Origin: a bacterium UBP14_UBA6098
GTDB taxonomy: Bacteria > UBP14 > UBA6098
Length of the DNA: 64,000 nt
Assembly (NCBI GenBank): GCA_002428525.1
Contig: DIWU01000002.1
Coordinates: forward strand, 1 to 64,000
Reading direction: 5' to 3'
In this document: piece after piece, positions 35,492 to 43,484 of the stretch
How the letters are laid out: each line of letters starts with the position of its first letter
Numbering within the stretch: position 1 is the stretch's first letter
Notes under the pieces: generated by a model
Seen by the model: only the letters and a program-made list of their open reading frames with translations
The model's database searches: none
What the model was told of the DNA's origin: nothing
Position numbers and translations under genes: made by a program

Positions 35492-35938
35492 GTGAAAAAC
35501 CTTTTGCAAAATATCGAGAAGATTATCACGCCCTTCCTCGACTCGAAGGGTGTAGAACTTGTAGAGCTTAAAGCGATAGGTTCTGGCGGCCGGTCGCAGA
35601 CTCTGAAGGTGGTCGTCTGGAGGCAGGGCGGTATAGACCTCGAAGGCCTGTCCAACCTGTCGCGTAATATCGGCGACCTTCTCGAGGCCGAGGACATAAT
35701 CCATGGCTCCTTTACCCTCGAGGTCTCATCGCCCGGCCTCGACCGGATACTTCTCACCGGAGAGGATTTCCGCAGGGCCGAGGGCGAGAAGGTCAAGATC
35801 ATCTTCGGGGATGGCTCCTCGACCGTCGGGACTGTCGTCTCGTCGGCGGAGGGCAAGGTCGTTATCGAGAATGAAACTGGAAGAGAGGATATTCCCTTGA
35901 AGGATATTGTCAAAGGGAAGATTGAAATAGTGTTCTAA
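35492..35938 (+). CDS. rimP: Ribosome maturation factor RimP
   Basis: RimP helps assemble the 30S subunit. The 148-residue product starts at GTG 35492. The N-terminal domain has ITPFLDSKGVELVELKAIGSGGRSQTLKVVVWR, then LEGLSNLSRNIGDLLEAEDII and the family signature FTLEVSSPGLDRILLTGEDFRRAEGE, with an Sm-like C-terminal domain. It is first in the classic rimP-nusA-infB-rbfA-truB-rpsO-pnp arrangement. nusA follows after 9 bp. Confidence 0.95.
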   Translation: MKNLLQNIEKIITPFLDSKGVELVELKAIGSGGRSQTLKVVVWRQGGIDLEGLSNLSRNIGDLLEAEDIIHGSFTLEVSSPGLDRILLTGEDFRRAEGEKVKIIFGDGSSTVGTVVSSAEGKVVIENETGREDIPLKDIVKGKIEIVF

Positions 35939-35947
35939 GGATTCGAA

Positions 35948-37333
35948 ATGGCGAAAAAAGAATTAGCGAATGTTCAGATTGTCGAGGCGATCGAGGAGCT
36001 TATCAGCGATAAACTTCTCGATAAGGAAACTATCGTCCAAACCCTCAAGGATGCCCTTATTCTCGCGGTCAAAAAGAAATACGGCAGTTCCGACAATGTC
36101 GAGATCGAGATGGATCCGGCTATCGGAAGAATCGCTGTTCGCGCGAAGAAGAAGGTCAAGCGGGAGGTCGAGGATCCGCTTCTCGAGATAGACGCCGACG
36201 AGGCCAAGGCGATCGATCCGGAAATCCGCATCAACCAATGGATGTGGGTCGATTTGGACCTCGCGAGCTTCGGCAGAAATGCCATTCAAATCGCCAAACA
36301 GATCCTTATCCAGCGGATTCGCGAGGCCGAACGCGAGCATGTTTACTCGGATTTTCAACATAAAGTGAACGAGATCACCTCCGGCCCGATCCAGCGTATC
36401 GAACGCGGAGCGGTTATCGTCAACCTCGGAAAAACCGAGGGTGTAATCCCCCGCAACGAGCAGATCCCCGGCGAACGCTATAACACCGGCAGGATTATCC
36501 GCTCTCTCGTTCTCGATGTTCAAAAGAACCCCAAAGGCCCGCAGATTTTACTCTCGAGAAAATCCCCCGAATTCCTTCGCAAACTGTTCGAGTTCGAGGT
36601 GCCCGAGATATACGAGGGACGCGTCGAGATAGTCGCGGTCTCCCGCGAGGCCGGCGAGCGGAGCAAGATTGCGGTTTACAGCGTTGATGACAAGATCGAC
36701 CCGGTCGGCGCCTGCGTAGGTCTCAAGGGAACGAGGGTGCAGAGCGTCGTTAAGGAACTCAACAACGAGAAAATCGATATTATCGGCTGGGATGCCGACC
36801 CCGAGCGCTTCATCTCGCGGGCGCTCGCTCCGGCGACAGTCCTTATGGCCTTCCTCGCCGCGGACGAGAACCATATGATAGTCGTTGTCGATGATGACGA
36901 GCTTTCGCTGGCTATCGGCAAGGGCGGCCAAAACGCGCGCCTCGCCGCGAAACTCACGGGTTGGAGAATCACGCTCTTCGGCCGCGAGCAGTATCAATCG
37001 CTTCTTATGGATGTCAAGGAACTTCCCGAGGTCACCGAGGAGCAAGCCGCGGCGCTTCACAGCTTCGATATCGATACGGTTCAGAAGCTTGCTCGTATGA
37101 GCGTCGCCGCGCTTCAGGAGATTCCCGGGATCGGGGAGGACGCACCGCTTATCCTCGCCGACGCGCTGGTGACGATGGAGGATATCGGTCTCGAATACGG
37201 CTTTGTCACAGATAGAGAACAACTCCTTATCGAAAGGGGAATAGATCCCGAGGAGGAGCGCGCGAGACGAAAGGCGGAACGCGAGGCCTATGAGGCCCGC
37301 AAACGCGCCGAGGAAGAAAGCGCTTCAGAGTAA
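35948..37333 (+). CDS. nusA: Transcription termination/antitermination factor NusA
   Basis: NusA binds RNA polymerase and nascent RNA. The 461-residue product has the N-terminal polymerase-binding domain (residues 1-130), an S1 domain (about 135-200: SGPIQRIERGAVIVNLGKTEGVIPRNEQIPGE), KH1 and KH2 (EGRVEIVAVSREAGERSKIAV, then DDELSLAIGKGGQNARLAAKLTGWRI) and a C-terminal helix-hairpin-helix segment (LARMSVAALQEIPGIGEDAPLIL). The tail is Arg/Glu-rich. It lies between rimP and infB as usual. Confidence 0.97.
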   Translation: MAKKELANVQIVEAIEELISDKLLDKETIVQTLKDALILAVKKKYGSSDNVEIEMDPAIGRIAVRAKKKVKREVEDPLLEIDADEAKAIDPEIRINQWMWVDLDLASFGRNAIQIAKQILIQRIREAEREHVYSDFQHKVNEITSGPIQRIERGAVIVNLGKTEGVIPRNEQIPGERYNTGRIIRSLVLDVQKNPKGPQILLSRKSPEFLRKLFEFEVPEIYEGRVEIVAVSREAGERSKIAVYSVDDKIDPVGACVGLKGTRVQSVVKELNNEKIDIIGWDADPERFISRALAPATVLMAFLAADENHMIVVVDDDELSLAIGKGGQNARLAAKLTGWRITLFGREQYQSLLMDVKELPEVTEEQAAALHSFDIDTVQKLARMSVAALQEIPGIGEDAPLILADALVTMEDIGLEYGFVTDREQLLIERGIDPEEERARRKAEREAYEARKRAEEESASE

Positions 37334-37374
37334 TTGAATTAGGCGGCAATTTAGCAGAGGTCTGTAGTTTCACA

Positions 37375-39666
37375 ATGAGGATTTACGAAAAAGCAAGAGA
37401 TTTGGGAATCGAGAGCAAGGATCTTATAGATCTCCTCGTCGAATTGGGTCTTGGGCGGAAAGCGGCCTCAAGTTCCATCGATCCCGCAACCGAAGCGAAG
37501 ATAGACGAACACTTCGCCTCGAAAAAAACGCAATCCGCACAACCCGCGAAGGCAGAGGAAGTCGTCGAAACAGAGGCGGAGAAGCGGAGGCGCGAAAGAA
37601 GAGAGGCAATCCTTAAGAACTTCGGGACCCCCGGCACACCGAAGGTCGCACCGAAGCTCACTCCCGAGCCGCCGCCGGAGAAGAAACCTACCAATGTTCC
37701 AAAAACCTCTGCGGTCGAGCTTCCTCCCAAACCCAAAAAACCCAAGAAGCTGAAGCCCCTGCGTATTCTCGATACTATGAAGGTCTCCGAGTATGCCGAG
37801 GCCGCAGGCGTCACTGTCCGCGATGTTCTGCGGGCGTGTATGACCTTCGGTGTTATGGCCACCGCTAATCTTCGTCTCCAGATCGATGTCATCGAAGCGA
37901 TCTCTGAGGAACTCGGCTTCTTCCCGATCCTTGTTGACGAGAAAGAACTTACAGCTCCTCCGGTTGAGATCGAAGAGCCGAAGGTCGAACCCAAGGCCAA
38001 GCCTAAACTGGACTCCGAGGGCGTCCCCGAAATTGAGGAATTCCCTGTCCAAGAGGCGCCCGTAAAGGCTGTAAAAGAAGTTAAATCTCAGACCTCCAAA
38101 GTCGATCTCGCGAAAAAGCCCAAGAAAAAGAAGAAAAAGGACGCCATGCCGGGCGATGTCGGCAGACCGCCAGTCGTCACGGTTATGGGCCATGTCGATC
38201 ACGGCAAAACCACACTGCTCGACCATATTCGAAACGCCAATGTTGTCGCCGGCGAAAAGGGCGGAATCACACAACATATCGGCGCATATTCCGTCGAGAC
38301 TAAGCTCGGAAAGATTTCATTTATCGATACCCCCGGCCACGCCGCCTTCACCGAGATGCGCGCGCGCGGCGCCGAGATCACTGATATTGTCATCCTCGTT
38401 GTATCCCAAGAGGATGGGATTATGCCCCAAACCAAAGAGGCCATCGACCACGCCCGCGCGGCCGACGTCCCGATCATCCTTGCTATCAACAAAATGGACC
38501 TCCCCGGCGCGAACCCCGATAAGGTCAAAGCCGAGCTTTCCAACTACGGCCTTATGGTGGAGGATTACGGCGGCGATGTCCTCTCCGCGGAGATCTCCGC
38601 GATACGCGGCGATGGAATCCAACATCTTCTTGAGTTGGTTGCCCTTCAAGCCGAGATGATGGAACTCAAGGCCAATCCCGAGGGACCGGCCAAGGGTGTG
38701 ATCATCGAGGCCTTGCTCGATAAGTTCCGCGGCTCGACCGCCACTCTGCTCGTCAAAGAGGGAACCCTGAGCCGCGGCGATTCCTTCGTGGCGGGCGCTT
38801 GTTACGGCCGTATTCGTAGTATGGAGGACGAGCGCGGCAAGCCTATTAAAAAGGCCGGCCCCTCTACTCCGGTTGTTATCACCGGAATGAACGAGGTGCC
38901 GCAGGCCGGCGACGAGTTTACGGTCGTCTCTTCAGATGCCGAGGCGAGGCGTTTGGCCGAGGAGTTCAAACAGAATTCCGAAAAGGAAACGAGCACCGGC
39001 AAGAGCATGTCTCTGGAGGACTTCTACTCGCTGGTTCAAGGCTCTGCCGCGAAGGAATTGCCGATAGTCCTCAAGGCCGATGTCGATGGTTCGCTCGAGG
39101 CGATAATCGGGCTTATCGAGGGCATCGGGGATTCTGAGGTTAAAGTTAAAATTATTCATAAGGCCGTCGGCGGAATCAACGAAAACGATGTCCTACTGGC
39201 TGAGGCCTCGAACGCTGTCGTAATCGCCTTCAACTCCAAGCCGGACAGCCGCTCGAAGGCCCTCGCCGCTAAAAAGCATATCGATATCAAAATCTACGAT
39301 GTCATCTATGAACTTGCCGAGGATATCCGAGCCGCGCTGGAGGGCATGCTCGAGCCCGAGATCATCGAGGAGAAAGCGGGCGTCGCCGAGATTCGCCAAG
39401 TCTTCAAGATCCCGAAGGTCGGCGTCGTCGCAGGATGCTATATTCAAGAGGGTCTTTTCCGCAGGGGCTTCAAGGTCCAAATAATAAGGGCGGGCGAGGT
39501 GATCGGCACCGGAACGGTTTCCGCACTCAAGCGCTTCAAGGATGATGTCAAAGAGGTTACCGCCGGATACGAATGCGGTATCGAGGTTTCCGGCTTCAAA
39601 GATTTCGTCGAGGGCGACAGTATTGTCGCATTCGAGGTCAAGAAGATCACGAGGCGGCTCGAGTAG
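37375..39666 (+). CDS. infB: Translation initiation factor IF-2
   Basis: IF-2 places initiator tRNA on the ribosome. The 763-residue product has an N-terminal IF2_N motif (RIYEKARDLGIESKDLIDLLVELGL), a Lys/Pro/Glu-rich linker, and a second IF2_N element (ILDTMKVSEYAEAAGVTVRDVLRACMTFG). The G domain holds G1 GHVDHGKTT (about residues 272-280), G3 DTPGH, G4 NKMD and the switch-II context AAFTEMRARG, followed by the C-terminal beta-barrels. The size fits a mid-length IF-2. It is 41 bp after nusA. Confidence 0.98.
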   Translation: MRIYEKARDLGIESKDLIDLLVELGLGRKAASSSIDPATEAKIDEHFASKKTQSAQPAKAEEVVETEAEKRRRERREAILKNFGTPGTPKVAPKLTPEPPPEKKPTNVPKTSAVELPPKPKKPKKLKPLRILDTMKVSEYAEAAGVTVRDVLRACMTFGVMATANLRLQIDVIEAISEELGFFPILVDEKELTAPPVEIEEPKVEPKAKPKLDSEGVPEIEEFPVQEAPVKAVKEVKSQTSKVDLAKKPKKKKKKDAMPGDVGRPPVVTVMGHVDHGKTTLLDHIRNANVVAGEKGGITQHIGAYSVETKLGKISFIDTPGHAAFTEMRARGAEITDIVILVVSQEDGIMPQTKEAIDHARAADVPIILAINKMDLPGANPDKVKAELSNYGLMVEDYGGDVLSAEISAIRGDGIQHLLELVALQAEMMELKANPEGPAKGVIIEALLDKFRGSTATLLVKEGTLSRGDSFVAGACYGRIRSMEDERGKPIKKAGPSTPVVITGMNEVPQAGDEFTVVSSDAEARRLAEEFKQNSEKETSTGKSMSLEDFYSLVQGSAAKELPIVLKADVDGSLEAIIGLIEGIGDSEVKVKIIHKAVGGINENDVLLAEASNAVVIAFNSKPDSRSKALAAKKHIDIKIYDVIYELAEDIRAALEGMLEPEIIEEKAGVAEIRQVFKIPKVGVVAGCYIQEGLFRRGFKVQIIRAGEVIGTGTVSALKRFKDDVKEVTAGYECGIEVSGFKDFVEGDSIVAFEVKKITRRLE

Positions 39667-39679
39667 TCGGAGTTGAGAA

Positions 39680-39961
39680 GTGATTATCGCGTTTCGCAGT
39701 TTGGATATCTTCATCGGAGAATCGCACTCCCTCAAAGAGAAAAGGCAGGTCCTCCGCCGAATCAAGGATATTATCAAGTCGCGCTTCAATGTCTCATTCG
39801 CCGAAATAGACTTCCAAGACAAATGGCAACGCAGTAAGCTCGGCCTCGTCACTATCGCGATGGACAGGCTCGACGCCGATAAACGCCTCGATACCATTCA
39901 AAAGATATTAGAGGAGGACGACAGGGTCTCTATTCTCGATATCGAAAGGGAGTATCTATAA
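39680..39961 (+). CDS. DUF503 (YlxP-like) protein
   Basis: The 93-residue product starts at GTG 39680 and matches DUF503: FRSLDIFIGESHSLKEKRQVLRRIKDIIKSRFNVSFAEIDFQDKWQRSKLGLVTIAMD. The family, including B. subtilis YlxP, usually lies between infB and rbfA and may assist ribosome assembly; its function is not established. The stop overlaps the rbfA start (TAATG). Confidence 0.92.
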   Translation: MIIAFRSLDIFIGESHSLKEKRQVLRRIKDIIKSRFNVSFAEIDFQDKWQRSKLGLVTIAMDRLDADKRLDTIQKILEEDDRVSILDIEREYL

Positions 39962-40314
39962 TGTCGATGAGAACTAAGCGCGTCGGTAGCGAAATACAGA
40001 AAATAATCAGCGCCCTGCTTTTGAGGGGCGATCTGCACGACCCGCGTTTCAACGGGATGATCTCCTTCACAAATGTCGATGTCGCACCGGACCTTCGAAC
40101 CGCGAAGGTCTATTACAGCTGTTTCGGCGGCCCCGAGGACGCCCAAAGCACAGCCGAGGCCCTCGAGAGCGCGCGAGGTTTTATACAAACCGAAGTCGCA
40201 TCGAAGCTCGATATTCGCTTCTCGCCGAAATTCACCTTCGTTCTCGATAATTCCATCGCCTATGGCGATAAGATCGAGCGCATACTCGACACGATCGTTG
40301 CCGAAGATGAATAG
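39961..40314 (+). CDS. rbfA: Ribosome-binding factor A
   Basis: RbfA acts in late 30S maturation near the 5' end of 16S rRNA. The 117-residue product has a KH-type fold with RTKRVGSEIQKIISALLLRGDLHDPR, FTNVDVAPDLRTAKVYYSCFG and the C-terminal RFSPKFTFVLDNSIAYGDKIERIL. It is normal length and overlaps both neighbours (TAATG with DUF503; 8 bp with nrnA). Confidence 0.95.
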   Translation: MSMRTKRVGSEIQKIISALLLRGDLHDPRFNGMISFTNVDVAPDLRTAKVYYSCFGGPEDAQSTAEALESARGFIQTEVASKLDIRFSPKFTFVLDNSIAYGDKIERILDTIVAEDE

Positions 40315-41314
40315 CGTCCAAGATCAAATCCTGTCCGCATTCGATGCCGGTGAACGGTTCCTTGTTTTGGGGCATAAGGACCCTGACGGGGATTCTCTCG
40401 GATCGATCTTGGCGATTAGCTCCTATATTCGAAACCAGCTCGCCAAGGAATCCTTCATCGTCGCGCCGCTTCAATGGCCCTCGAGATACTCTTTTCTCGA
40501 AAGGCATAAAAACGGCGCCGGTTCTCTCCCGCGATGCAATATCGACACCGCTTTCATCCTCGACTGCTCGGCAGAGAACCGCATCGACTGGGGTCGGCTC
40601 GATCCGGCCGATTTCGACGGAGTTAAAAAGATCGTGATCGATCACCACCTCGAGGGCGAGCCGTTTGGGTCTATCAACTGGATCGACCCCTCGGCGTCCG
40701 CGACCGGCGAGATGGTTTACAGAATTCTCGAGGCCCGAGGGGCAAGCTTCCCGAACGATATCGCCGAATCGATCTATTCCGCGATATTGACGGACACCGG
40801 CAGATTTACCTACTCAAACACAACCTCCGACTGTCTCGAGATTTGTTCGCGTCTCGTCGAATCGGGAAACCTCGATCTATCCGATATAACATCACAACTT
40901 TACTACAATTATTCAGAGGAATATCTTAGGAATATCGGGATAGCATTATATAATACAAGAGCTTATAATGATTCGCGAATACTGCTCCTGACACTCGATA
41001 AGGCCTCGGTCAAGTCCTTCTCGACGACCTTCGACGACACGGAGGGTATTGTCGATCTTGCGATGTCGGTTCGGGGCGTCGAGGTGGCCGCGCTTTTCAA
41101 AGAGCTTTCAAGAGATGTCATCCGTGTGTCTCTACGGAGCCGAGGTTTTGTCGATGTCGGCTCTATCGCGGGCGAGTTCGGCGGCGGCGGGCATCATAAC
41201 GCCGCCGGTTGCACTGTCAATATGCCGCTTTCCCTCGCGCGCGAGGCCATCTTGAAGCGGTTCGAGCTATTGCTCGAGAAATCCTGCCGAATCGAGGAGA
41301 AAAATATTGGTTGA
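40307..41314 (+). CDS. nrnA: DHH-family bifunctional oligoribonuclease/PAP phosphatase (NrnA-like)
   Basis: The enzyme degrades very short RNAs and can dephosphorylate pAp. The ATG at 40307, inside the end of rbfA, gives a 335-residue protein of normal NrnA length; the frame extends upstream, but that part is the shadow of rbfA. DHH motifs: GHKDPDGDSLGS, FILDCSAENR, VIDHHLEGE and ILTDTGRF. The DHHA1 domain ends in FGGGGHHNAAGCTV. The position between rbfA and truB is common in bacteria with NrnA. It overlaps truB by 8 bp. Confidence 0.94.
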   Translation: MNSVQDQILSAFDAGERFLVLGHKDPDGDSLGSILAISSYIRNQLAKESFIVAPLQWPSRYSFLERHKNGAGSLPRCNIDTAFILDCSAENRIDWGRLDPADFDGVKKIVIDHHLEGEPFGSINWIDPSASATGEMVYRILEARGASFPNDIAESIYSAILTDTGRFTYSNTTSDCLEICSRLVESGNLDLSDITSQLYYNYSEEYLRNIGIALYNTRAYNDSRILLLTLDKASVKSFSTTFDDTEGIVDLAMSVRGVEVAALFKELSRDVIRVSLRSRGFVDVGSIAGEFGGGGHHNAAGCTVNMPLSLAREAILKRFELLLEKSCRIEEKNIG

Positions 41315-42212
41315 CGGTATCCTCCTTCTCGACAAGCCCGAGGGCAAATCCACATCGTTTTGTGTCAGAAAGATCGCCAAGGTTGCGAAAACCAAGGGCG
41401 GCCATGCAGGCACGCTCGATCCGATGGCCACCGGTCTCGTCACTGTCCTTTTGGGCCGAGCGACCAAGCTTTCCCAGTTCGTCACCGACTTCGACAAGAC
41501 CTACACCGGAGAGATCGCCTTCGGTGTCACGACAAGCACCGGCGACCGCGAGGGGGAGGTTTTGCGAGAGATGCCGGTGGAGATCGATTCGATGAGACTC
41601 AGAGAGATAGCCCGTTCGATCGAGGGCGAGCTGACACTGCCGGTTCCCGCCTATTCCGCGGTGAAGGTCGGTGGGAGACGGCTCTTGGATTACGCCCGCG
41701 CCGGCAAGTCGATCGAAGCCCCGCTCAGGACAATCAGGGTGAACAGCTTTAGTATAAAAAAAATCGACCTGCCGTGCCTCGAGTTCGAGACCTCGGTCTC
41801 GAAGGGGACATACATCCGCTCGATCGCCGAACATATTGGCGCGCTTGCCGGTTGCGGCGCTCATCTGTCAAAGCTTCGGCGCACTGCGGTCGGAGGATCG
41901 GTCGTCGAGGACGCGGTTCCCTTCGCCGAGGCCCTCGAGTTGGCCGAGTCCGGCGGTTTGAGCCGTAGAATGATCGATACGGCGGAGTTTCTCAGAGAGC
42001 GATTCCCGGTGGTCGAGGTCGATTTTCAGACAGCGAGTGAAATCGCCGGCGGCCGCTTCCCTTTAATAGATATTGACAAAGTCGTTTTTGGCGATATATT
42101 CCTTGTTTTACATTCGGCAAATTGTATCGCGTTTTTGAAAAAGATTAGCGATGCCGAACGGTGTTTCGAGTTCGTTCGTGTGCTTATAAGGCCGGAAGAA
42201 ATTGAAAACTGA
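41307..42212 (+). CDS. truB: tRNA pseudouridine-55 synthase TruB
   Basis: TruB makes psi-55 in the T loop of tRNAs. The 301-residue product starts at TTG 41307, preceded by GAGGAG. Motif I is LLLDKPEGKSTSFCVRKI, and motif II GHAGTLDPMATGLVTVLLG carries the catalytic Asp (about D44). YSAVKVGGRRLLDYARAG is motif III. The C-terminal PUA-like region is shorter and diverged. It overlaps ribF by 11 bp. Confidence 0.96.
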   Translation: MVDGILLLDKPEGKSTSFCVRKIAKVAKTKGGHAGTLDPMATGLVTVLLGRATKLSQFVTDFDKTYTGEIAFGVTTSTGDREGEVLREMPVEIDSMRLREIARSIEGELTLPVPAYSAVKVGGRRLLDYARAGKSIEAPLRTIRVNSFSIKKIDLPCLEFETSVSKGTYIRSIAEHIGALAGCGAHLSKLRRTAVGGSVVEDAVPFAEALELAESGGLSRRMIDTAEFLRERFPVVEVDFQTASEIAGGRFPLIDIDKVVFGDIFLVLHSANCIAFLKKISDAERCFEFVRVLIRPEEIEN

Positions 42213-43110
42213 ATACCTATCGGCACCGGATCGATTGCTGGAAAGCTCCGCGGTTGCGGTTGGGAGCTTCGACGGACTGCATATCGGGCATATGCGGGTT
42301 ATCTCCGAATTGACCTCGATCGCGAGGGGATTGGGCCTGCCGAGTGTGGTATTCAGCTTCTCGCCGCACCCGAGGTCGTTTTTCGGGCGAGGGGTTTTTC
42401 AGCTTCTGACAACGGTTTCCGAGAAATTGGAGCCGCTGTCTCTAAGCGGTATCGATATGGCTGTCTTCGCGAATTTCGATGGCGCTTTCGCGGCCCAGAC
42501 CGCGCGGGAGTTCATTTCGGCCTATTTGATCGGATCGCTGGGTATGAAGGCCCTGATTGTCGGGACCGATCACGCCTTTGGCAAGGGCAGAGGCGGCGAT
42601 ATCGAGGCCCTGCGAGCGATTGCTTGCGATATCGGTTTCGAGCTGGTCGTCGTCGAGCCGGTATTAGTGGGCGACAGCCCGGTCAGTAGCACGAGGATTC
42701 GAGAGCTTCTGCTCGCCGGCGATATAGTCTCGGCGAACGCTATGCTCGGAAGGCCCTATTTGCTTTGCGGAGAGGTTGTCTCCGGCGCGGGCAGGGGCAG
42801 AAAACTTGGTTTTCCAACTGTGAATATCAGGCCACCGAAGGACAAGCTTGTGCCGATTAATGGGGTTTATCGCGCGGTCGATTCCGAGGGGATCTGCGGT
42901 CTCTTGTATATCGGCGGGGCGCCGACCTTCGGTGTGAGGGAGATCTCGGCCGAATTCCACGGCCTCGACAAGCCCTCGGTTCGAGAGGGCGATGGCTATT
43001 GTGTTTCGATCCTATCCCGAGTCCGCGACGAGATAAGATTCGACGGCGCGGATGAGCTTGTTGCGCAGATGATTAAGGATAAAGCGGAAATAGTGAGTGG
43101 AAAATGTTAA
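42202..43110 (+). CDS. ribF: Bifunctional riboflavin kinase/FAD synthetase
   Basis: RibF makes FMN and FAD. The 302-residue product starts at TTG 42202. The FAD synthetase domain has VAVGSFDGLHIGHMRVI (HxGH nucleotidyltransferase), then FSFSPHPRSFFG and VGTDHAFGKGRGGD. The flavokinase domain has GRGRKLGFPTVNIRPPKDKLVPINGVYRAV, ISAEFHGLDK and the terminal region. The link to the translation operon (truB-ribF-rpsO) is common. rpsO starts 35 bp downstream. Confidence 0.96.
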   Translation: MKTEYLSAPDRLLESSAVAVGSFDGLHIGHMRVISELTSIARGLGLPSVVFSFSPHPRSFFGRGVFQLLTTVSEKLEPLSLSGIDMAVFANFDGAFAAQTAREFISAYLIGSLGMKALIVGTDHAFGKGRGGDIEALRAIACDIGFELVVVEPVLVGDSPVSSTRIRELLLAGDIVSANAMLGRPYLLCGEVVSGAGRGRKLGFPTVNIRPPKDKLVPINGVYRAVDSEGICGLLYIGGAPTFGVREISAEFHGLDKPSVREGDGYCVSILSRVRDEIRFDGADELVAQMIKDKAEIVSGKC

Positions 43111-43145
43111 CATCATATAATCGATAAAAATCAAGGAGGAAGAAG

Positions 43146-43415
43146 TTGTCGATCACGAAGACGAGAAAAAGCGAAGTTATGGGCCAATTCGGTCGCACGG
43201 TCGGGGATGTCGGCTCCCCTGAGGTCCAAATCGCAGTGCTAACAGAGAGGATCAATAATCTTTCGGAGCATTTCAGATCGCATCCGAAGGACAACAACTC
43301 GAAAAGAGGATTTTTTATCCTCATCGGACGGCGGAAAAAGCTACTCGCATATCTGCGAAGCAAGAATTTCGCCACTTACAAGGCTCTTATCGCTAAGCTC
43401 GGTATTCGCCGTTAA
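43146..43415 (+). CDS. rpsO: 30S ribosomal protein S15
   Basis: The 89-residue product starts at TTG 43146, 7 nt after AAGGAGGA. It has the S15 signature GDVGSPEVQIAVLTERINNLSEHFRSHPKDNNSKRGFFILIGRRKKLLAYLRSKN, and it binds the central domain of 16S rRNA. An ATG further in would remove the conserved N-terminus. The pairing with pnp downstream is almost universal in bacteria; the 69-bp spacer may carry an RNA-processing site but no obvious hairpin was noted. Confidence 0.97.
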   Translation: MSITKTRKSEVMGQFGRTVGDVGSPEVQIAVLTERINNLSEHFRSHPKDNNSKRGFFILIGRRKKLLAYLRSKNFATYKALIAKLGIRR

Positions 43416-43484
43416 TCGGCATTCGCGCTTTTGCCTGTCTGAGGACGGGATGATGGAGTTTAATGATGAAAGGTTGAGAAGAAA

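Noticed and set aside
40073..40306. Upstream extension of the nrnA frame
   Set aside because: It overlaps rbfA almost fully and has no NrnA homology; the ATG at 40307 begins the conserved part.
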